From contig NZ_AP027732.1 in NCBI RefSeq assembly GCF_030296615.1, positions 2,232,001 through 2,296,000 of the forward strand: a stretch of 64,000 nucleotides of DNA. The letters are read 5' to 3'. Shown here piece by piece: positions 19,513 to 33,192 of the stretch. Made by a program: the position numbers and the translations under genes. How positions within the stretch are numbered: position 1 is the stretch's first letter; each line of letters starts with the position of its first letter. Below the pieces are notes generated by a model. That model was not told the DNA's origin. It did not search any database and was given only the letters and a program-made list of their open reading frames with translations. Source of the stretch: Frondihabitans sucicola (GTDB lineage: Bacteria; Actinomycetota; Actinomycetes; Actinomycetales; Microbacteriaceae).

Positions 19513-20186
19513 CGGACCGCTCCGACGGTCGCGCTCCGGGCTCCGACACCGGCGGCGCCAAGCCCACGGTCGTCGTGCTCGACTACGGCAGCGGCAATGT
19601 CCACTCGGCCATCAAAGCCCTCGAACTCGCCGGCGCCGACGTCGAGCTCACCGCCGACAGCGGGCGAGTCGCCGCAGCCGACGGACTCTTCGTCCCGGGT
19701 GTCGGCGCGTTCTCGGCCGTCATGAGCCAGCTCCAGTCGGTCCGCGGCGCCGAGAAGATCGATCGCCGCCTCGCCGGCGGGCGGCCCGTGCTGGGAATCT
19801 GCGTCGGCATGCAGATCCTTTTCGACCGCGGCGTCGAGCGCGACCACGAGACCGAGGGTCTGGGTGAGTGGCCGGGCACCGTCGAACCTCTCAAGGCCGA
19901 TGTCCTGCCCCACATGGGCTGGAACACCGTGCAGGCGCCCGACGACTCCCTCCTCTTCGACGGCGTCCGTGACGAGCGCTTCTACTTCGTCCACTCCTAC
20001 GCGGCGCAAGACTGGGCGCTCGAAGGGTACGGCGCCCGCAAGTCGCCGAAGGTCACCTGGGCCGACCACGGTGGCCCATTCGTCGCCGCCGTCGAGAACG
20101 GTCCGCTGTGGGCCACGCAGTTCCACCCCGAGAAGTCCGGCCGGCCCGGCATCCGCCTGCTGACCAACTGGCTCGCGACCCTGTAG
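19509..20186 (+). CDS. hisH: Imidazole glycerol phosphate synthase, glutaminase subunit
   Basis: 225-aa class I amidotransferase that feeds ammonia to HisF. The triad is readable: Cys in [10 protein letters not shown], His and Glu in TQFHPEKSG. The N terminus has [15 protein letters not shown] 19509 overlaps the hisB stop (GTGA). Its partner hisF is not found downstream in this window; priA follows instead. Confidence 0.94.
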   Translation: MTDRSDGRAPGSDTGGAKPTVVVLDYGSGNVHSAIKALELAGADVELTADSGRVAAADGLFVPGVGAFSAVMSQLQSVRGAEKIDRRLAGGRPVLGICVGMQILFDRGVERDHETEGLGEWPGTVEPLKADVLPHMGWNTVQAPDDSLLFDGVRDERFYFVHSYAAQDWALEGYGARKSPKVTWADHGGPFVAAVENGPLWATQFHPEKSGRPGIRLLTNWLATL

Positions 20187-20250
20187 GCCTGCGCGTCCTG
20201 CGCGATCCGACCTTCGGCCATCCCCGACAGCACCACCACCAGGAAGCCCC

Positions 20251-20997
20251 ATGAGCGAGTTCACGTCCATCCCGTCCCTCACCCTGCTCCCGGCCGTCGA
20301 CGTCGCCGACGGCAAAGCCGTGCGTCTGACCCAGGGTGAGGCCGGCACCGAGACCACCTACGGCGACCCCGTCGATGCGGCGGCCGACTGGCAGGAGCAG
20401 GGCGCCGAGTGGCTGCACCTGGTCGACCTCGACGCCGCGTTCGGTCGCGGCGACAATCGCGCTCTCATCCGCCGAGTCATCCACCAGGTCAAGGGGCTGA
20501 ACGTCGAACTCTCCGGCGGCATCCGCGACGACGCCTCTCTCGCCGCGGCGCTCGAGACCGGCGTCAGGAGAATCAACCTCGGTACGGCGGCCCTCGAGAA
20601 CCCGGAGTGGGCGGCCCACGCCATCGCCGAGTACGGCGACGCAATCGCCGTCGGCCTCGACGTCCGTGGCACGACCCTGGCCGCCCGCGGCTGGACCGAA
20701 GAGGGCGGCGACCTGTGGGAGGTTCTCGACCGCCTCGAAGAGGCCGGTTGCCCCCGCTACGTCGTGACGGATGTGACGAAGGACGGCACCCTCCAGGGTC
20801 CGAACGTCGACCTCCTGCGGCAGGTCATGGAGCGCACCGACCGCCCCGTCGTCGCCTCCGGCGGCATCTCGAGCCTCGACGACCTCGCGGTGCTCCGTGA
20901 ACTCGTTCCGGCTGGCCTCGAAGGCGCCATCGTCGGCAAAGCCCTCTACTCGGGCGCGTTCACTCTCGCCGCGGCGCTGGACGTCGCCGGCCGCTGA
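20251..20997 (+). CDS. priA: Phosphoribosyl isomerase A (HisA, possibly also TrpF activity)
   Basis: 248-aa beta/alpha barrel isomerising ProFAR in histidine synthesis. In actinobacteria lacking trpF the same enzyme (PriA) also isomerises phosphoribosyl-anthranilate; whether that applies here cannot be seen. Catalytic aspartates are in [13 protein letters not shown] and [14 protein letters not shown]; phosphate loops include LSGGIRDD and [16 protein letters not shown] 20251 is preceded by AGGAAG. Its stop overlaps the next start (TGATG). Confidence 0.93.
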   Translation: MSEFTSIPSLTLLPAVDVADGKAVRLTQGEAGTETTYGDPVDAAADWQEQGAEWLHLVDLDAAFGRGDNRALIRRVIHQVKGLNVELSGGIRDDASLAAALETGVRRINLGTAALENPEWAAHAIAEYGDAIAVGLDVRGTTLAARGWTEEGGDLWEVLDRLEEAGCPRYVVTDVTKDGTLQGPNVDLLRQVMERTDRPVVASGGISSLDDLAVLRELVPAGLEGAIVGKALYSGAFTLAAALDVAGR

Positions 20998-21854
20998 TGG
21001 CCGTCGACCCGTCCGACAACGCGCAGGATCCCGTGTCGTCGACCAGCCCCACACCAGGTGTTCCTCCCCACCTGCGATCGGCGACACCCGGGGGAGCCGG
21101 CAGCGACAGCGCAGGCACCCCCTGGGAGGGCCGGACGTTTCAGGCGCACGACACGACGTACGCGGCCGACGACGGGTCTGCGGATCCTGCGCTGCTCCAC
21201 GCACTGACCAGGTTCCACGCGCGCGAGGTCGGCGAAGCCGCCGTCATCGACGCCCTGCGAACGGCTCGCCTTCTGATTCCCCTCGTGGCGCACGCCGGCG
21301 ACGAGGGCTTCAACGAGCACGGAATCCGTGTCGACAAGACTCAGGAACTCGCGATCGTGACCGTCGCGGGCCCCGACGGGCGAACCGTCCTCCCGGCGTT
21401 CAGCAGCGTGCAGGCGCTTCAGGCCTGGGATCCTGCGGCTCGTCCGGTCCCGGCCGAATCGCGCCGCATCGCCATCGCTGCGGCAGCCGAGGCGACCGAG
21501 CTTCTCGTGCTCGACCCGGTGTCCGCCACCGAGTTCGGTGTGCGGCGCCCAGCACTGTGGGCGCTCGCGCAAGACCTGCCGTGGCAGCCGTCGTACGCTG
21601 ACGACGCCGTGGCCGACGCCTTCCTGCGACCGGCTCTCGTCGAACCGTCGGTCGCGAGCGTCACCGTCGCCGCAGGTTCGCCCGACGCACGACTCGGTGG
21701 CCCCGAGCTCGTCGTCGAGCTCGGCCTTCGGCCGGGTCTCGACCGCGATACCCTCTCCACTCTCCTGCAGAGACTTCAAGAAGCATGGGCCCTCGACGAG
21801 CTGATCGCCACACGGGTCGACAGCATGGGCGTCCGCGTGGTCCCGGCCACCTGA
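20997..21854 (+). CDS. SseB family protein
   Basis: 285-aa cytoplasmic protein with an SseB N-terminal-type domain (about residues 55-180: LTRFHAREVGEAAVIDALRTARLLIPLV, ELAIVTVAGPDGRTVLPAFSSVQALQAW). The first 50 residues are low-complexity. Members of this family commonly follow priA in Micrococcales. The function is unknown; in enterobacteria SseB has been linked to serine metabolism. It is translationally coupled to priA and ends the his group. Confidence 0.82.
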   Translation: MAVDPSDNAQDPVSSTSPTPGVPPHLRSATPGGAGSDSAGTPWEGRTFQAHDTTYAADDGSADPALLHALTRFHAREVGEAAVIDALRTARLLIPLVAHAGDEGFNEHGIRVDKTQELAIVTVAGPDGRTVLPAFSSVQALQAWDPAARPVPAESRRIAIAAAAEATELLVLDPVSATEFGVRRPALWALAQDLPWQPSYADDAVADAFLRPALVEPSVASVTVAAGSPDARLGGPELVVELGLRPGLDRDTLSTLLQRLQEAWALDELIATRVDSMGVRVVPAT

Positions 21855-21871
21855 GATCCTGCGCGTTTCCT

Positions 21872-21979
21872 CGCGCTCCCCAAGCCGCCCGCGCTCCCCG
21901 AACCGCCCGCGCTCCCCGAACCACCCGCGCTCCCCAAGCCACCCGCGCTCCCCGAATCACCCGCGCTCCCCGAACCACC
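21872..21979 (+). repeat. Six tandem 18-bp repeats downstream of the his operon
   Basis: Six contiguous 18-bp units of consensus CGCGCTCCCCGAACCACC, with variants AAGCC, GAACC and GAATC in the middle. A seventh, degenerate unit begins at 21980. The array sits in the convergent gap between the SseB-type gene and the DUF1844 gene and has no spacers, so it is not CRISPR. Confidence 0.88.
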
Positions 21980-21986
21980 CGCGTCT

Positions 21987-22071
21987 CCCGAAATCGAAGG
22001 GGATTTTCGGGTCGCGGGTCGCGGATCGGCCTCACTTTCGCCGTGCCCGGCGAATCCCCTTCGATTTCGGG
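21987..22071. repeat. Inverted repeat with perfect 19-nt arms
   Basis: Arms 21987-22005 and 22053-22071 are exact reverse complements, separated by 47 nt. It lies between convergent genes and may act as a bidirectional transcription stop or belong to a dispersed REP-like family. Confidence 0.8.
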
Positions 22072-22111
22072 CGGGGCGGGGCGGGGTGCGGGCGAGGGGC
22101 GGGGCGGGGCG
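22069..22111 (+). other. G-tract run, potential G-quadruplex
   Basis: Eight tracts of three or four G separated by one to three bases end just before the DUF1844 stop codon. On the + strand this satisfies the G3+N1-7 rule for quadruplexes; the DUF1844 transcript would be C-rich here. Confidence 0.6.
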
Positions 22112-22114
22112 CCG

Positions 22115-22498
22115 CTAGTTGACCGGGCCGGTGTACTTCTCGCCGGGGCCCTTGCCGACCGGGTCGGGGATCGGCGATGCCTCGCGGAAGGCCAACTGCA
22201 GGGTGCGGAGGCCGTCGCGCAGCGCTCGCGCGTGGGCGTCGCCGATCTCGGGAGCGGCTGCCGTGACGAGTCCGGCGAGGGCCGTGATCAGCTTGCGCGC
22301 CTCGTCGAGGTCGGTCTGCGTCTCGGGAGAGTCGGCCAGGCCGAGTTTGACCGCGCCCGCGCTGAGCAGGTGCACGGCGACGGTGTTGATCACCTCGACG
22401 GCCGGAACATCGGCGATGTCGCGCTCGGCACCGACGGCATCGACGCCGTCACCGTGGGCGTCGTAGGGGGATTCGTGCTGGGTGTGGCTCACGTACAT
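22115..22498 (-). CDS. DUF1844 domain protein
   Basis: 127-aa protein with the DUF1844 helical core: EVINTVAVHLLSAGAVKLGL, then DLDEARKLITALAGLVTAAAPEIGDAHARALRDGLRTLQLAF. Function unknown. It is divergent from infC, the usual place for this family in actinobacteria, which suggests an association with translation but is only context. No signal peptide or membrane helix. The start follows GAGAGA. Confidence 0.85.
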   Translation of the reverse strand: MYVSHTQHESPYDAHGDGVDAVGAERDIADVPAVEVINTVAVHLLSAGAVKLGLADSPETQTDLDEARKLITALAGLVTAAAPEIGDAHARALRDGLRTLQLAFREASPIPDPVGKGPGEKYTGPVN

Positions 22499-22756
22499 TC
22501 TCTCTGCTAAGCTTCTTCCGGCTACGGGGACTTGTGCCCCGTTACGAAAGTGGAGATTCTCCCACCCGCGCTGATCCTGTATCAGGTCTTAACCGTCACA
22601 TTAGGTTACCGGGTTGTTGTGCCCCGGCGGTGCCCGTCCCATGACGAGCAACGCTAGCCAGGGCGCGGTGCTTGCTTGTCTTGCACCTGATTTCCTCTTT
22701 TTCAGCCCGCCCGGCCATCCACCGGAGCGTTGAAGAAAGAAATAGAGGAGTCCCGC
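22499..22756 (+). promoter_or_regulatory. infC operon leader
   Basis: About 258 nt without a gene, AT-richer than the surroundings, between divergent DUF1844 and infC. It includes potential hairpins (for example GGGGACTTGTGCCCC near 22528) and T-rich stretches just before infC. Long infC-rpmI-rplT leaders often carry ribosomal-protein-dependent control, but no specific known element was recognised. Confidence 0.4.
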
Positions 22757-23383
<627 letters not shown>

Positions 23384-23452
23384 TTCCACCTCTCGTCGCA
23401 CGCCTCGCACCGTTCGTCTCCACGCGCGGTTCCGAAGAAGAAAGTAACGACT

Positions 23453-23647
23453 ATGCCCAAGATGAAGACCCACTCCGGCACCAAGAAGCGATTCAAGGTC
23501 ACCGGCACCGGCAAGATCATGAAGCAGCAGGCCGGCATGCGTCACAACCTCGAGGTCAAGTCCTCCAAGCGCAAGGCCCGCCTCAACACCGACCAGGTGC
23601 TGTCCAAGGCCGACAGCAAGGTCATCAAGAAGCTTCTCGGTCGCTGA
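23453..23647 (+). CDS. rpmI: 50S ribosomal protein L35
   Basis: 64-aa basic ribosomal protein starting [22 protein letters not shown], with the family ending around [13 protein letters not shown]. Part of the infC-rpmI-rplT operon, 69 nt after infC and 45 nt before rplT. The start follows a purine stretch (GAAGAAGAAAG). Confidence 0.97.
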   Translation: MPKMKTHSGTKKRFKVTGTGKIMKQQAGMRHNLEVKSSKRKARLNTDQVLSKADSKVIKKLLGR

Positions 23648-23692
23648 GCCTCGCTCAGTCAGCGCCGTCCAACACGTTAAGGAACTAGAAAA

Positions 23693-24082
23693 ATGGCAAG
23701 AGTAAAGAGGGCCGTCAACGCCCACAAGAAGCGTCGCGTCATCCTCGAGCGCGCCGAGGGCTACCGCGGTCAGCGTTCACGCCTCTACCGCAAGGCCAAG
23801 GAGCAGGTCACCCACTCCCTCGTCTACTCGTACCGCGACCGCCGTGCCAAGAAGGGCGAGTTCCGCCGTCTCTGGATCCAGCGCATCAACGCCGCTTCGC
23901 GTGCCAACGGCCTGACCTACAACCGCCTCATCCAGGGTCTCGCCCTGGCCGGCATCGAGGTCGACCGTCGCATCCTCGCCGACCTCGCCGTCAACGAGCC
24001 CGCCACCTTCGCGGGCCTCGTCGCCTCGGCGAAGGCGGCCCTTCCGGCCGACACGTCGGCGCCGAAGGTCAACGCTGCGTAG
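23693..24082 (+). CDS. rplT: 50S ribosomal protein L20
   Basis: 129-aa protein with the L20 signature [32 protein letters not shown] and [22 protein letters not shown]. Needed early in 50S assembly and, in several bacteria, the feedback regulator of this operon. AAGGA precedes ATG 23693. A short Ala-rich C-terminal tail extends past the usual end. Confidence 0.97.
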   Translation: MARVKRAVNAHKKRRVILERAEGYRGQRSRLYRKAKEQVTHSLVYSYRDRRAKKGEFRRLWIQRINAASRANGLTYNRLIQGLALAGIEVDRRILADLAVNEPATFAGLVASAKAALPADTSAPKVNAA

Positions 24083-24100
24083 TTCTTCTCGTCACTCGGG

Positions 24101-24106
24101 CATAGT
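24101..24106 (+). promoter_or_regulatory. -10 hexamer CATAGT for the rRNA methyltransferase gene
   Basis: CATAGT ends 6 nt before GTG 24113, the same leaderless spacing as elsewhere in the window. Confidence 0.45.
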
Positions 24107-24112
24107 TGCACC

Positions 24113-24940
24113 GTGCCCAGTAACCAGATGATCGACAACCCGCGCTCACCCAGGGTGCGCGCGGTGGCCAAACTGGCCAAGAGAGACGCCCGGTCGCAGA
24201 CCGGGCTCTTTCTGTTGGAAGGCCCGCAGGCCGTCACAGAAGCCCTGACCTTCCGCCCCGAGCTGGTGGTCGAGCTGTTCGCGACCCCGACGGCTCTCGA
24301 GCGCTACACCGAGCTGGCACAGGCGGCGGTCGACGCGGGCGTCGACATCGAATTCGTCACCGAGGACGTCCTTCAGGCGATGGCCGACACGGTCACGCCC
24401 CAGGGGCTCGTGGCGGTGTGCCGTCAGTTCCCGACGAGCGTGAAAGACATCTTCGGGTCGACCCCCGACGACGCACCGCGGCTGATCGCCATCCTGGAAG
24501 AGGTCCGAGACCCGGGCAACGCCGGCACGATCATCCGTGCCGCCGACGCGGCGGGAGCCGACGCCGTCATCATGACCGGCCGCAGCGTCGACCTCTACAA
24601 CCCCAAGGTCGTCCGGGCCACGACCGGCTCGCTGTTCCACGTGCCGGTCGCCGTCGGTATCGAACTCGCCACCGTGCTCAAGCGGTGCGGGGAATCGGGC
24701 CTCCAGGTGCTCGCGGCCGATGTCAAGGGCGGCGACCTCCTCGAGGCGCGACAGGAGGGCGTCCTGGCAGCCCCGACGGCCTGGCTCTTCGGCAACGAGG
24801 CACGCGGTCTCGCCGACGAGAATCTGGCCCTGGCCGACCGCGCCGTCGTGGTCCCGATCTATGGGCACGCCGAGAGCATGAACCTCGCCACGGCGGCTTC
24901 GGTCTGCCTCTACGAGAGCGCCTTCGCGCAGCGCTCCTAG
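24113..24940 (+). CDS. TrmH/SpoU family RNA 2'-O-methyltransferase
   Basis: 275-aa SPOUT enzyme, probably a 23S rRNA ribose methyltransferase. It has an N-terminal substrate-binding domain (GLFLLEGPQAVTEAL) and the knotted SAM fold with the three SpoU motifs: EEVRDPGNAGTIIRAADAAG, LFGNEARGL and VPIYGHAESMNLATAASVCLYE. GTG 24113 is 31 nt after rplT. Between rplT and pheS is its standard place in actinobacteria. The target nucleotide cannot be deduced. Confidence 0.92.
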   Translation: MPSNQMIDNPRSPRVRAVAKLAKRDARSQTGLFLLEGPQAVTEALTFRPELVVELFATPTALERYTELAQAAVDAGVDIEFVTEDVLQAMADTVTPQGLVAVCRQFPTSVKDIFGSTPDDAPRLIAILEEVRDPGNAGTIIRAADAAGADAVIMTGRSVDLYNPKVVRATTGSLFHVPVAVGIELATVLKRCGESGLQVLAADVKGGDLLEARQEGVLAAPTAWLFGNEARGLADENLALADRAVVVPIYGHAESMNLATAASVCLYESAFAQRS

Positions 24941-25130
24941 AGCACGCGGGCGACCACCATCGCATCGACGCGGCGATCTTCCGGCAGGACATCCGGCGCC
25001 GCGAGAGGTTCGAGGACGACGAGTGGCGAATGATCCGGGTCACCGGTGACGATCTCGGGCGCACGCAGCAGCCGTTCCTCGACCGCTTGGCCCGTCTCCG
25101 GGCCGAACGGGGCCCTCGGGCGAACGATGT
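24941..25130 (+). pseudogene. Remnant of a DUF559-type (endonuclease-fold) protein
   Basis: Immediately after the methyltransferase stop, one frame reads HAGDHHRIDAAIFRQDIRRR, then RERFEDDEWRMIRVTGDDL and a polar tail. The pattern (E-x-x-GDHHR, DI-RRERFE, W-RMIRVT-DDL) is that of the C-terminal end of DUF559/very-short-patch-repair-like proteins common in Microbacteriaceae. No start codon or N-terminal half exists, so it looks like a decayed gene end. The assignment rests on my memory of the family pattern. Confidence 0.5.
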
Positions 25131-25178
25131 CGTGCGCGACGGCGGAGGGGCGGGGAAGGAGGGGGCGCCGGGATTCGG

Positions 25179-25184
25179 TAGGCT
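25179..25184 (+). promoter_or_regulatory. -10 hexamer TAGGCT for pheS-pheT
   Basis: TAGGCT ends 8 nt before GTG 25193, consistent with a leaderless or almost leaderless message. No T-box leader fits. Confidence 0.5.
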
Positions 25185-25192
25185 TGGTTCTC

Positions 25193-26231
<1,039 letters not shown>

Positions 26232-26232
<1 letters not shown>

Positions 26233-28770
26233 TGCGCATCCCCTCTCCTGGCTCGGCGAGTACGTCGATCTGCCCGAAGACGTCACGCTCGAGCACGTGC
26301 ACGCGGCGCTCGTCAGCGTGGGCTTCGAAGAAGAAGACGTCCATCTCTCCGAGGTCACCGGTCCGCTCGTCGTCGGCCAGGTGCTCGAGTTCACGCCCGA
26401 GCCGCAGACCAACGGCAAGACGATCAACTGGTGCCGTATCGCCGTCGGCCCTCATCCCGACACCGACGAGGCCGACGTCCGGGGCATCGTGTGCGGCGCT
26501 CACAACTTCGGCGTCGGCGACAAGGTCGTCGTGAGCCTGCCCGGCGCGATCCTGCCCGGCCCGTTCCCGATCGCCGCTCGCAAGACGTACGGGCACGTGT
26601 CCGACGGCATGATGGCGTCGAGCCGCGAGCTCGGGCTGGGCGACGAACACGACGGCATCCTTCTCCTCAAAGACCTCGGGCTCGACCCCGTGGTCGGGGC
26701 CGACGCGATCCCGCTGCTGGGGCTCGACGACGCCGCCGTCGAGATCAACGTCACTCCTGATCGCGGCTATGCGCTGAGTATCCGGGGCGTCGCGCGCGAG
26801 TATTCGCACGCGACCGGCGCGGCCTTCCGCGATCCGGTGAGTGCTCAGGATCCCGAGACCCGACAGGGCTTCCGGGTCACCGTCGCCGACGAGGCACCCG
26901 TTCGCGGTCGTATCGGCGTCACCACCTTCACTACGGCGGTCGTTCGAGGCATCGATCCCACTCGGCCGACGCCTCCCGCCATGCGCTCGCGCCTGCAGCT
27001 CGCCGGGATCCGATCGATCTCGCTTCCGGTCGACATCACCAACTACGTGATGCTCGAGTTCGGTCAGCCCCTGCACGCCTACGATCTGGACACCGTCGCG
27101 GGCGGCTTCACGGTCCGCCGCGCCACCGCGGGGAGAAGCTCACGACGCTCGACGGGGCGGAGCGCACGCTCGACACCGAAGACCTCCTGATCACGGACGA
27201 CGACGGTCCGATCGGACTCGCGGGCGTCATGGGCGGCGCCCGCACCGAGGTGAGTGCCTTCACCACCGACATCGTCCTCGAGGCGGCGACCTTCGAGGCC
27301 GTCAGCATCGCCCGCACGGCGCGCCGCCACAAGCTGCCGAGCGAGGCATCGCGTCGCTTCGAGCGCGGCGTCGACCCAGCTGTCGGCCGATTCGCGGCCG
27401 AGAGAGCCGTCCACCTGCTCGTCGAACTCGCCGGAGGCGTGGCCGACACGCTCGGCTCGTTCCTCGACGACTCCGTCGCACCCGGCCCGATCTTCCTTCC
27501 CGAGGGTCGCGCCGCGAGCCTCATCGGCGTCGACTACACGTCCGCCGAAGTCGAAGAGAGCCTCCTCGCCATCGGCGCGACCGTCGAGGCCGTGACCGAT
27601 CCCGAGGCCGGCGACGGCTGGAACGTCACACCTCCGACCTGGCGAAGCGATCTCGTCCACTCGGCGGATCTCGTCGAAGAGGTCGCCCGCATCACGGGCT
27701 ACGACCGCATCCCGTCCGTCCTGCCGGTTGCGCCCTCCGGCCGCGGCCTGACGCGCGAGCAGTCGCTGCGTCGAGCAGTCTCTTCCGGCCTCGCGGCGGC
27801 CGGTCTGACCGAGGTCTTCGCCTACCCGTTCGTCTCCACGGCTCGTAACGCCGCCTTCGCGCCCACGGTCGAGGTCTCCGGTCGCGTCGTGCCGGCCGAG
27901 CCGGTCCGCCTGGCCAACCCGCTCGACTCCGATGCTCCCGAGATGCGCATGTCGCTGATTCCCGGGCTGCTCGACACCGCGCGCCGCAACCTGTCCCGCG
28001 GGCTCGTCGACCTCGCGCTGTACGAGACGGGCTCCGTCTATTACACCGAGCCCGGCACAACCCTCGGCACCGACTTCATTCCGGTCGGGGCCGCGCGTCC
28101 CGGCGACGACGTCCTCGATCGTTTGGGCGAGAGCCTGCCCACGCAGCCGCGCCACCTCGCCATCGTCGCCACCGGCGCCAGCATCGACCGGCAGCCCGGC
28201 CAGGCGTCCGCAGCGGTCGACCTCGCCGACGTGCTCGACGACCTCCGAGTCGCCGCGCGCGGAGTGGCCGCCGAGATCACCGTGCGGCAGAGCCGTCACG
28301 CCTCGCTGCACCCCGGCCGGACGGCCGACGTGCTCGTGGGCGACGAGGTCATCGGTGTGGCAGGCGAGCTGCTTCCCGCCCTGGCCCTCGACCTCGACCT
28401 GCCTCGCACCGTCGTCGTGGCCGAGATCGATCTCGACCGGCTCATCGCGCTCGGCCGGGTCGATCCGGATCCTGCGCCCATTTCCGGCTTCCCCGCCGCG
28501 ACACAAGATCTCTCCCTCGTCGTGGGCGTCGACGCGCCCGCCGGCGAAGTCCTCGACACCGTCGTCGTCGGTGCCGGCGAGCTGCTCGAGCACGCGCGCC
28601 TCGTCGACGACTACCGCGGTGAAGGCCTCGAAGACGGTTCGAAGTCCCTGACGTTCGCGCTGCGATTCCGCGCGACCGACCGCACCCTGACCGCGGCGGA
28701 GGCTTCCGAGGCGAAGCAGGGCGCCGTGCGCCTGGCCGGCGAGCGATTCGGGGCGACGCTCCGCGACTAG
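26232..28770 (+). CDS. pheT: Phenylalanine-tRNA ligase beta subunit (two probable base deletions)
   Basis: Large PheRS subunit: N-terminal segment MRIPLSWLGEYV after repair, OB/tRNA-binding domain (VVGQVLEFTPEPQTNGKTINWCRI), B3/4 editing domain, B5 DNA-binding-like domain and C-terminal FDX-ACB anticodon domain (FPAATQDLSLVV...VLVD). One C is missing in CCCC 26240-26243, only nine nucleotides into the gene, and one G in GGGG 27130-27133, where repair gives RATAGEKLTTLDG. Repaired length 846 aa, normal for the family. Coupled to pheS. Confidence 0.93.
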
Positions 28771-28812
28771 TGTCGCGCGGCGCCGCCGCCCCGATCCCGT
28801 CCAGCCGAACAT

Positions 28813-28818
28813 TAGGGT
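28813..28818 (+). promoter_or_regulatory. -10 hexamer TAGGGT for the argCJBDF operon
   Basis: TAGGGT ends 6 nt before the argC ATG (28825). I could not recognise an ARG box for ArgR in the 54 bp between pheT and argC. Confidence 0.6.
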
Positions 28819-28824
28819 AGAAGC

Positions 28825-31023
<2,199 letters not shown>

Positions 31024-31034
31024 GGCGGGTGACG

Positions 31035-31988
31035 ATGGATACCGAGCAGGCGATCGCGGCCGTCAAGGCTGCCACGCTCATCGAGTCGCTGCCGTGGCTC
31101 AAGAACTACGCCGACAAGGTCGTGGTCGTGAAATTCGGCGGGAACGCCATGATCAACGACGACCTCAAGCGTGCCTTCGCCGAAGACATGGTCTACCTGC
31201 TGCGGGTGGGGCTGCACCCTGTCGTCGTGCACGGCGGCGGCCCGCAGATCTCGGCCGCTCTCAAGGCGGCGGGGATCGAGTCGGAGTTCCGCGGCGGCTA
31301 CCGGGTCACGACGACGGAGGCGATCTCGGTCGTCCGCGACGTCCTCGCCGGCGAGGTGAACGCCGAGATCGTCGACCTCATCAACCAGCACGGCGACCTC
31401 GCCCGCGGCGTCTTCAGCGACGGCACCGACGAGGCCAAGCTCTTCGAAGGTCACAGGCGCGGGGTCGAGATCGACGGCGAGACCTTCGATCTCGGACACG
31501 TCGGTGACATCACGGCGGTCGATCCGTCGCGGGTGCTCGCCGAGATCGAGGCAGGCCGGATCCCGGTCGTCTCGTCGATCGCCGTCAACGAGCTCGACGC
31601 CGACGCGGCCCTCAACGTCAACGCCGATGCCGCGGCCGCCGCTCTGGCAATCGCGCTCGACGCCTCCAAACTGGTCATGCTGACCGACGTGCCCGGGCTC
31701 TACGCCGACTGGCCCGACCGGTCGTCGCTCGTCGCCCTCATCTCGGTCGACGAGCTCACCGAGCTGCTCCCGCGGCTCGAGAGCGGCATGATCCCCAAGA
31801 TGACCGCCTGCCTCGACGCCGTCGTGGCAGGAGTCGGGGGTGCGACCATCATCGATGGCCGGATCCCGCACTCCATCCTCCTCGAGATCTTCACCCAGCG
31901 CGGTGCGGGCACCGAGGTGGTACCCAATGGGAAGCCGAGCACCTACGTCCGGCTCAGTCCCGACGAGCAGAAGAAAGGACAGTCATGA
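31035..31988 (+). CDS. argB: Acetylglutamate kinase
   Basis: 317-aa amino-acid kinase phosphorylating N-acetylglutamate, usually the step inhibited by arginine. Motifs: VVVKFGGNAM, VVVHGGGPQISAALKAAG and the C-terminal SGMIPKMTACLDAVVAGVGG. ATG 31035 has GAGG 9 nt upstream; an in-frame GTG at 31029 is the alternative and would add two residues. The stop overlaps argD (ATGA). The N-terminal helix that forms arginine-sensitive hexamers appears present (AIAAVKAATLIESLPWLKNY). Confidence 0.94.
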   Translation: MDTEQAIAAVKAATLIESLPWLKNYADKVVVVKFGGNAMINDDLKRAFAEDMVYLLRVGLHPVVVHGGGPQISAALKAAGIESEFRGGYRVTTTEAISVVRDVLAGEVNAEIVDLINQHGDLARGVFSDGTDEAKLFEGHRRGVEIDGETFDLGHVGDITAVDPSRVLAEIEAGRIPVVSSIAVNELDADAALNVNADAAAAALAIALDASKLVMLTDVPGLYADWPDRSSLVALISVDELTELLPRLESGMIPKMTACLDAVVAGVGGATIIDGRIPHSILLEIFTQRGAGTEVVPNGKPSTYVRLSPDEQKKGQS

Positions 31989-33192
31989 CCACGACCACCC
32001 AGACAACCGAAGGCACGTGGCAGCGCCGATTCGGTGACTCCATCATGAAATCCCTTTCGACGCCGAAGGTGATGCTCGCCCGTGGGGAGGGCTGCTCGGT
32101 CTGGGACGTCGACGGCAAGCGGTACCTCGACTTCCTCGCCGGAATCGCCGTGAACGCCCTCGGCCACGCGCACCCCGTGCTGGTCGACGCCGTGTCCAAG
32201 CAGGCCGCCACGCTCATCCACGTCTCCAACTACTTCGCCTCGCCCTCGCAGGTCGAGCTGGCCGAGCGGCTCAAGCGCATCACCGGCGCGGGCGACTCCG
32301 GCCGCGTGTACTACGGCAACTCGGGCGCCGAGGCGAACGAGGCCGCGTTCAAGCTGCTCCGGCTGAACCGCGGGCCCGACGGCAAGAAGACCCGGATCCT
32401 CGCTCTCCAGAGCTCGTTCCACGGGCGCACCATGGGTGCGCTCGCACTGACCGGCAAGCCTGCGCTCCGAGAGCCCTTCGAGCCGATGCTGCCCGGCGTC
32501 GAGCACATCGAGACGACCGTGGAGGCGCTCGAACAGGCCATCGACGATCGCGTCGCTGGCATCATCATCGAGCCGATCAAGGGGAGGCCGGCGTCGTCGA
32601 CCTTCCGGAGGGTTTCCTGCAGGCCGCGCGGGATCTCACCGCGAAGCACGGGGCGCTGCTGATCCTCGACGAGATCCAGACGGGTGTCGGTCGCACGGGC
32701 TCGTGGTTCACGTTCCAGCAGTTCGGAATCGTTCCCGACGCGATCACGATCGCCAAGGGCATCGCGGGCGGCATTCCGATCGGTGCTCTCGTCACCTTCG
32801 GAAGCACCTCCGATCTCTTCGAGGCCGGCCAGCACGGCTCGACCTTCGGCGGCAACCCGTTCGCGACGACCGCTGCCAATGCGGTGCTCGGCGAGATCGA
32901 GGATTCCGATCTCGTCGCCAACGCCGAAAAACGCGGCCACCAGATCCGTGCGGCCATCGCGGCCATGGACTCGCCTCACGTGAAGGAGATCCGCGGTCGC
33001 GGGCTCCTCATCGGGGTGGGGCTCCACGAGCCGATCGCGGAGGAGATCTCGGCGAGGGCTCTCGCGGCGGGCCTGATCGTGAATGCCGCGAACGACTCCA
33101 GCATCCGGATCGCCCCGCCCCTGATCGTGGGTGACGCCGAGATCGCGGAGTTCACCGAGATCTTCGCGTCCGTCCTGAAGGGCCTCGCATGA
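31985..33192 (+). CDS. argD: Acetylornithine aminotransferase (one probable base deletion)
   Basis: PLP-dependent class III aminotransferase making N-acetylornithine. Conserved parts: [56 protein letters not shown] and the PLP-lysine in [16 protein letters not shown]. The frame breaks at GGGG 32581-32584; adding G restores [18 protein letters not shown]. Repaired length 402 aa. Overlaps argB upstream and argF downstream by ATGA. Confidence 0.93.

Noticed and set aside
21872..21979. CRISPR array
   Set aside because: Repeats are contiguous 18-mers without spacers and no cas genes are present.
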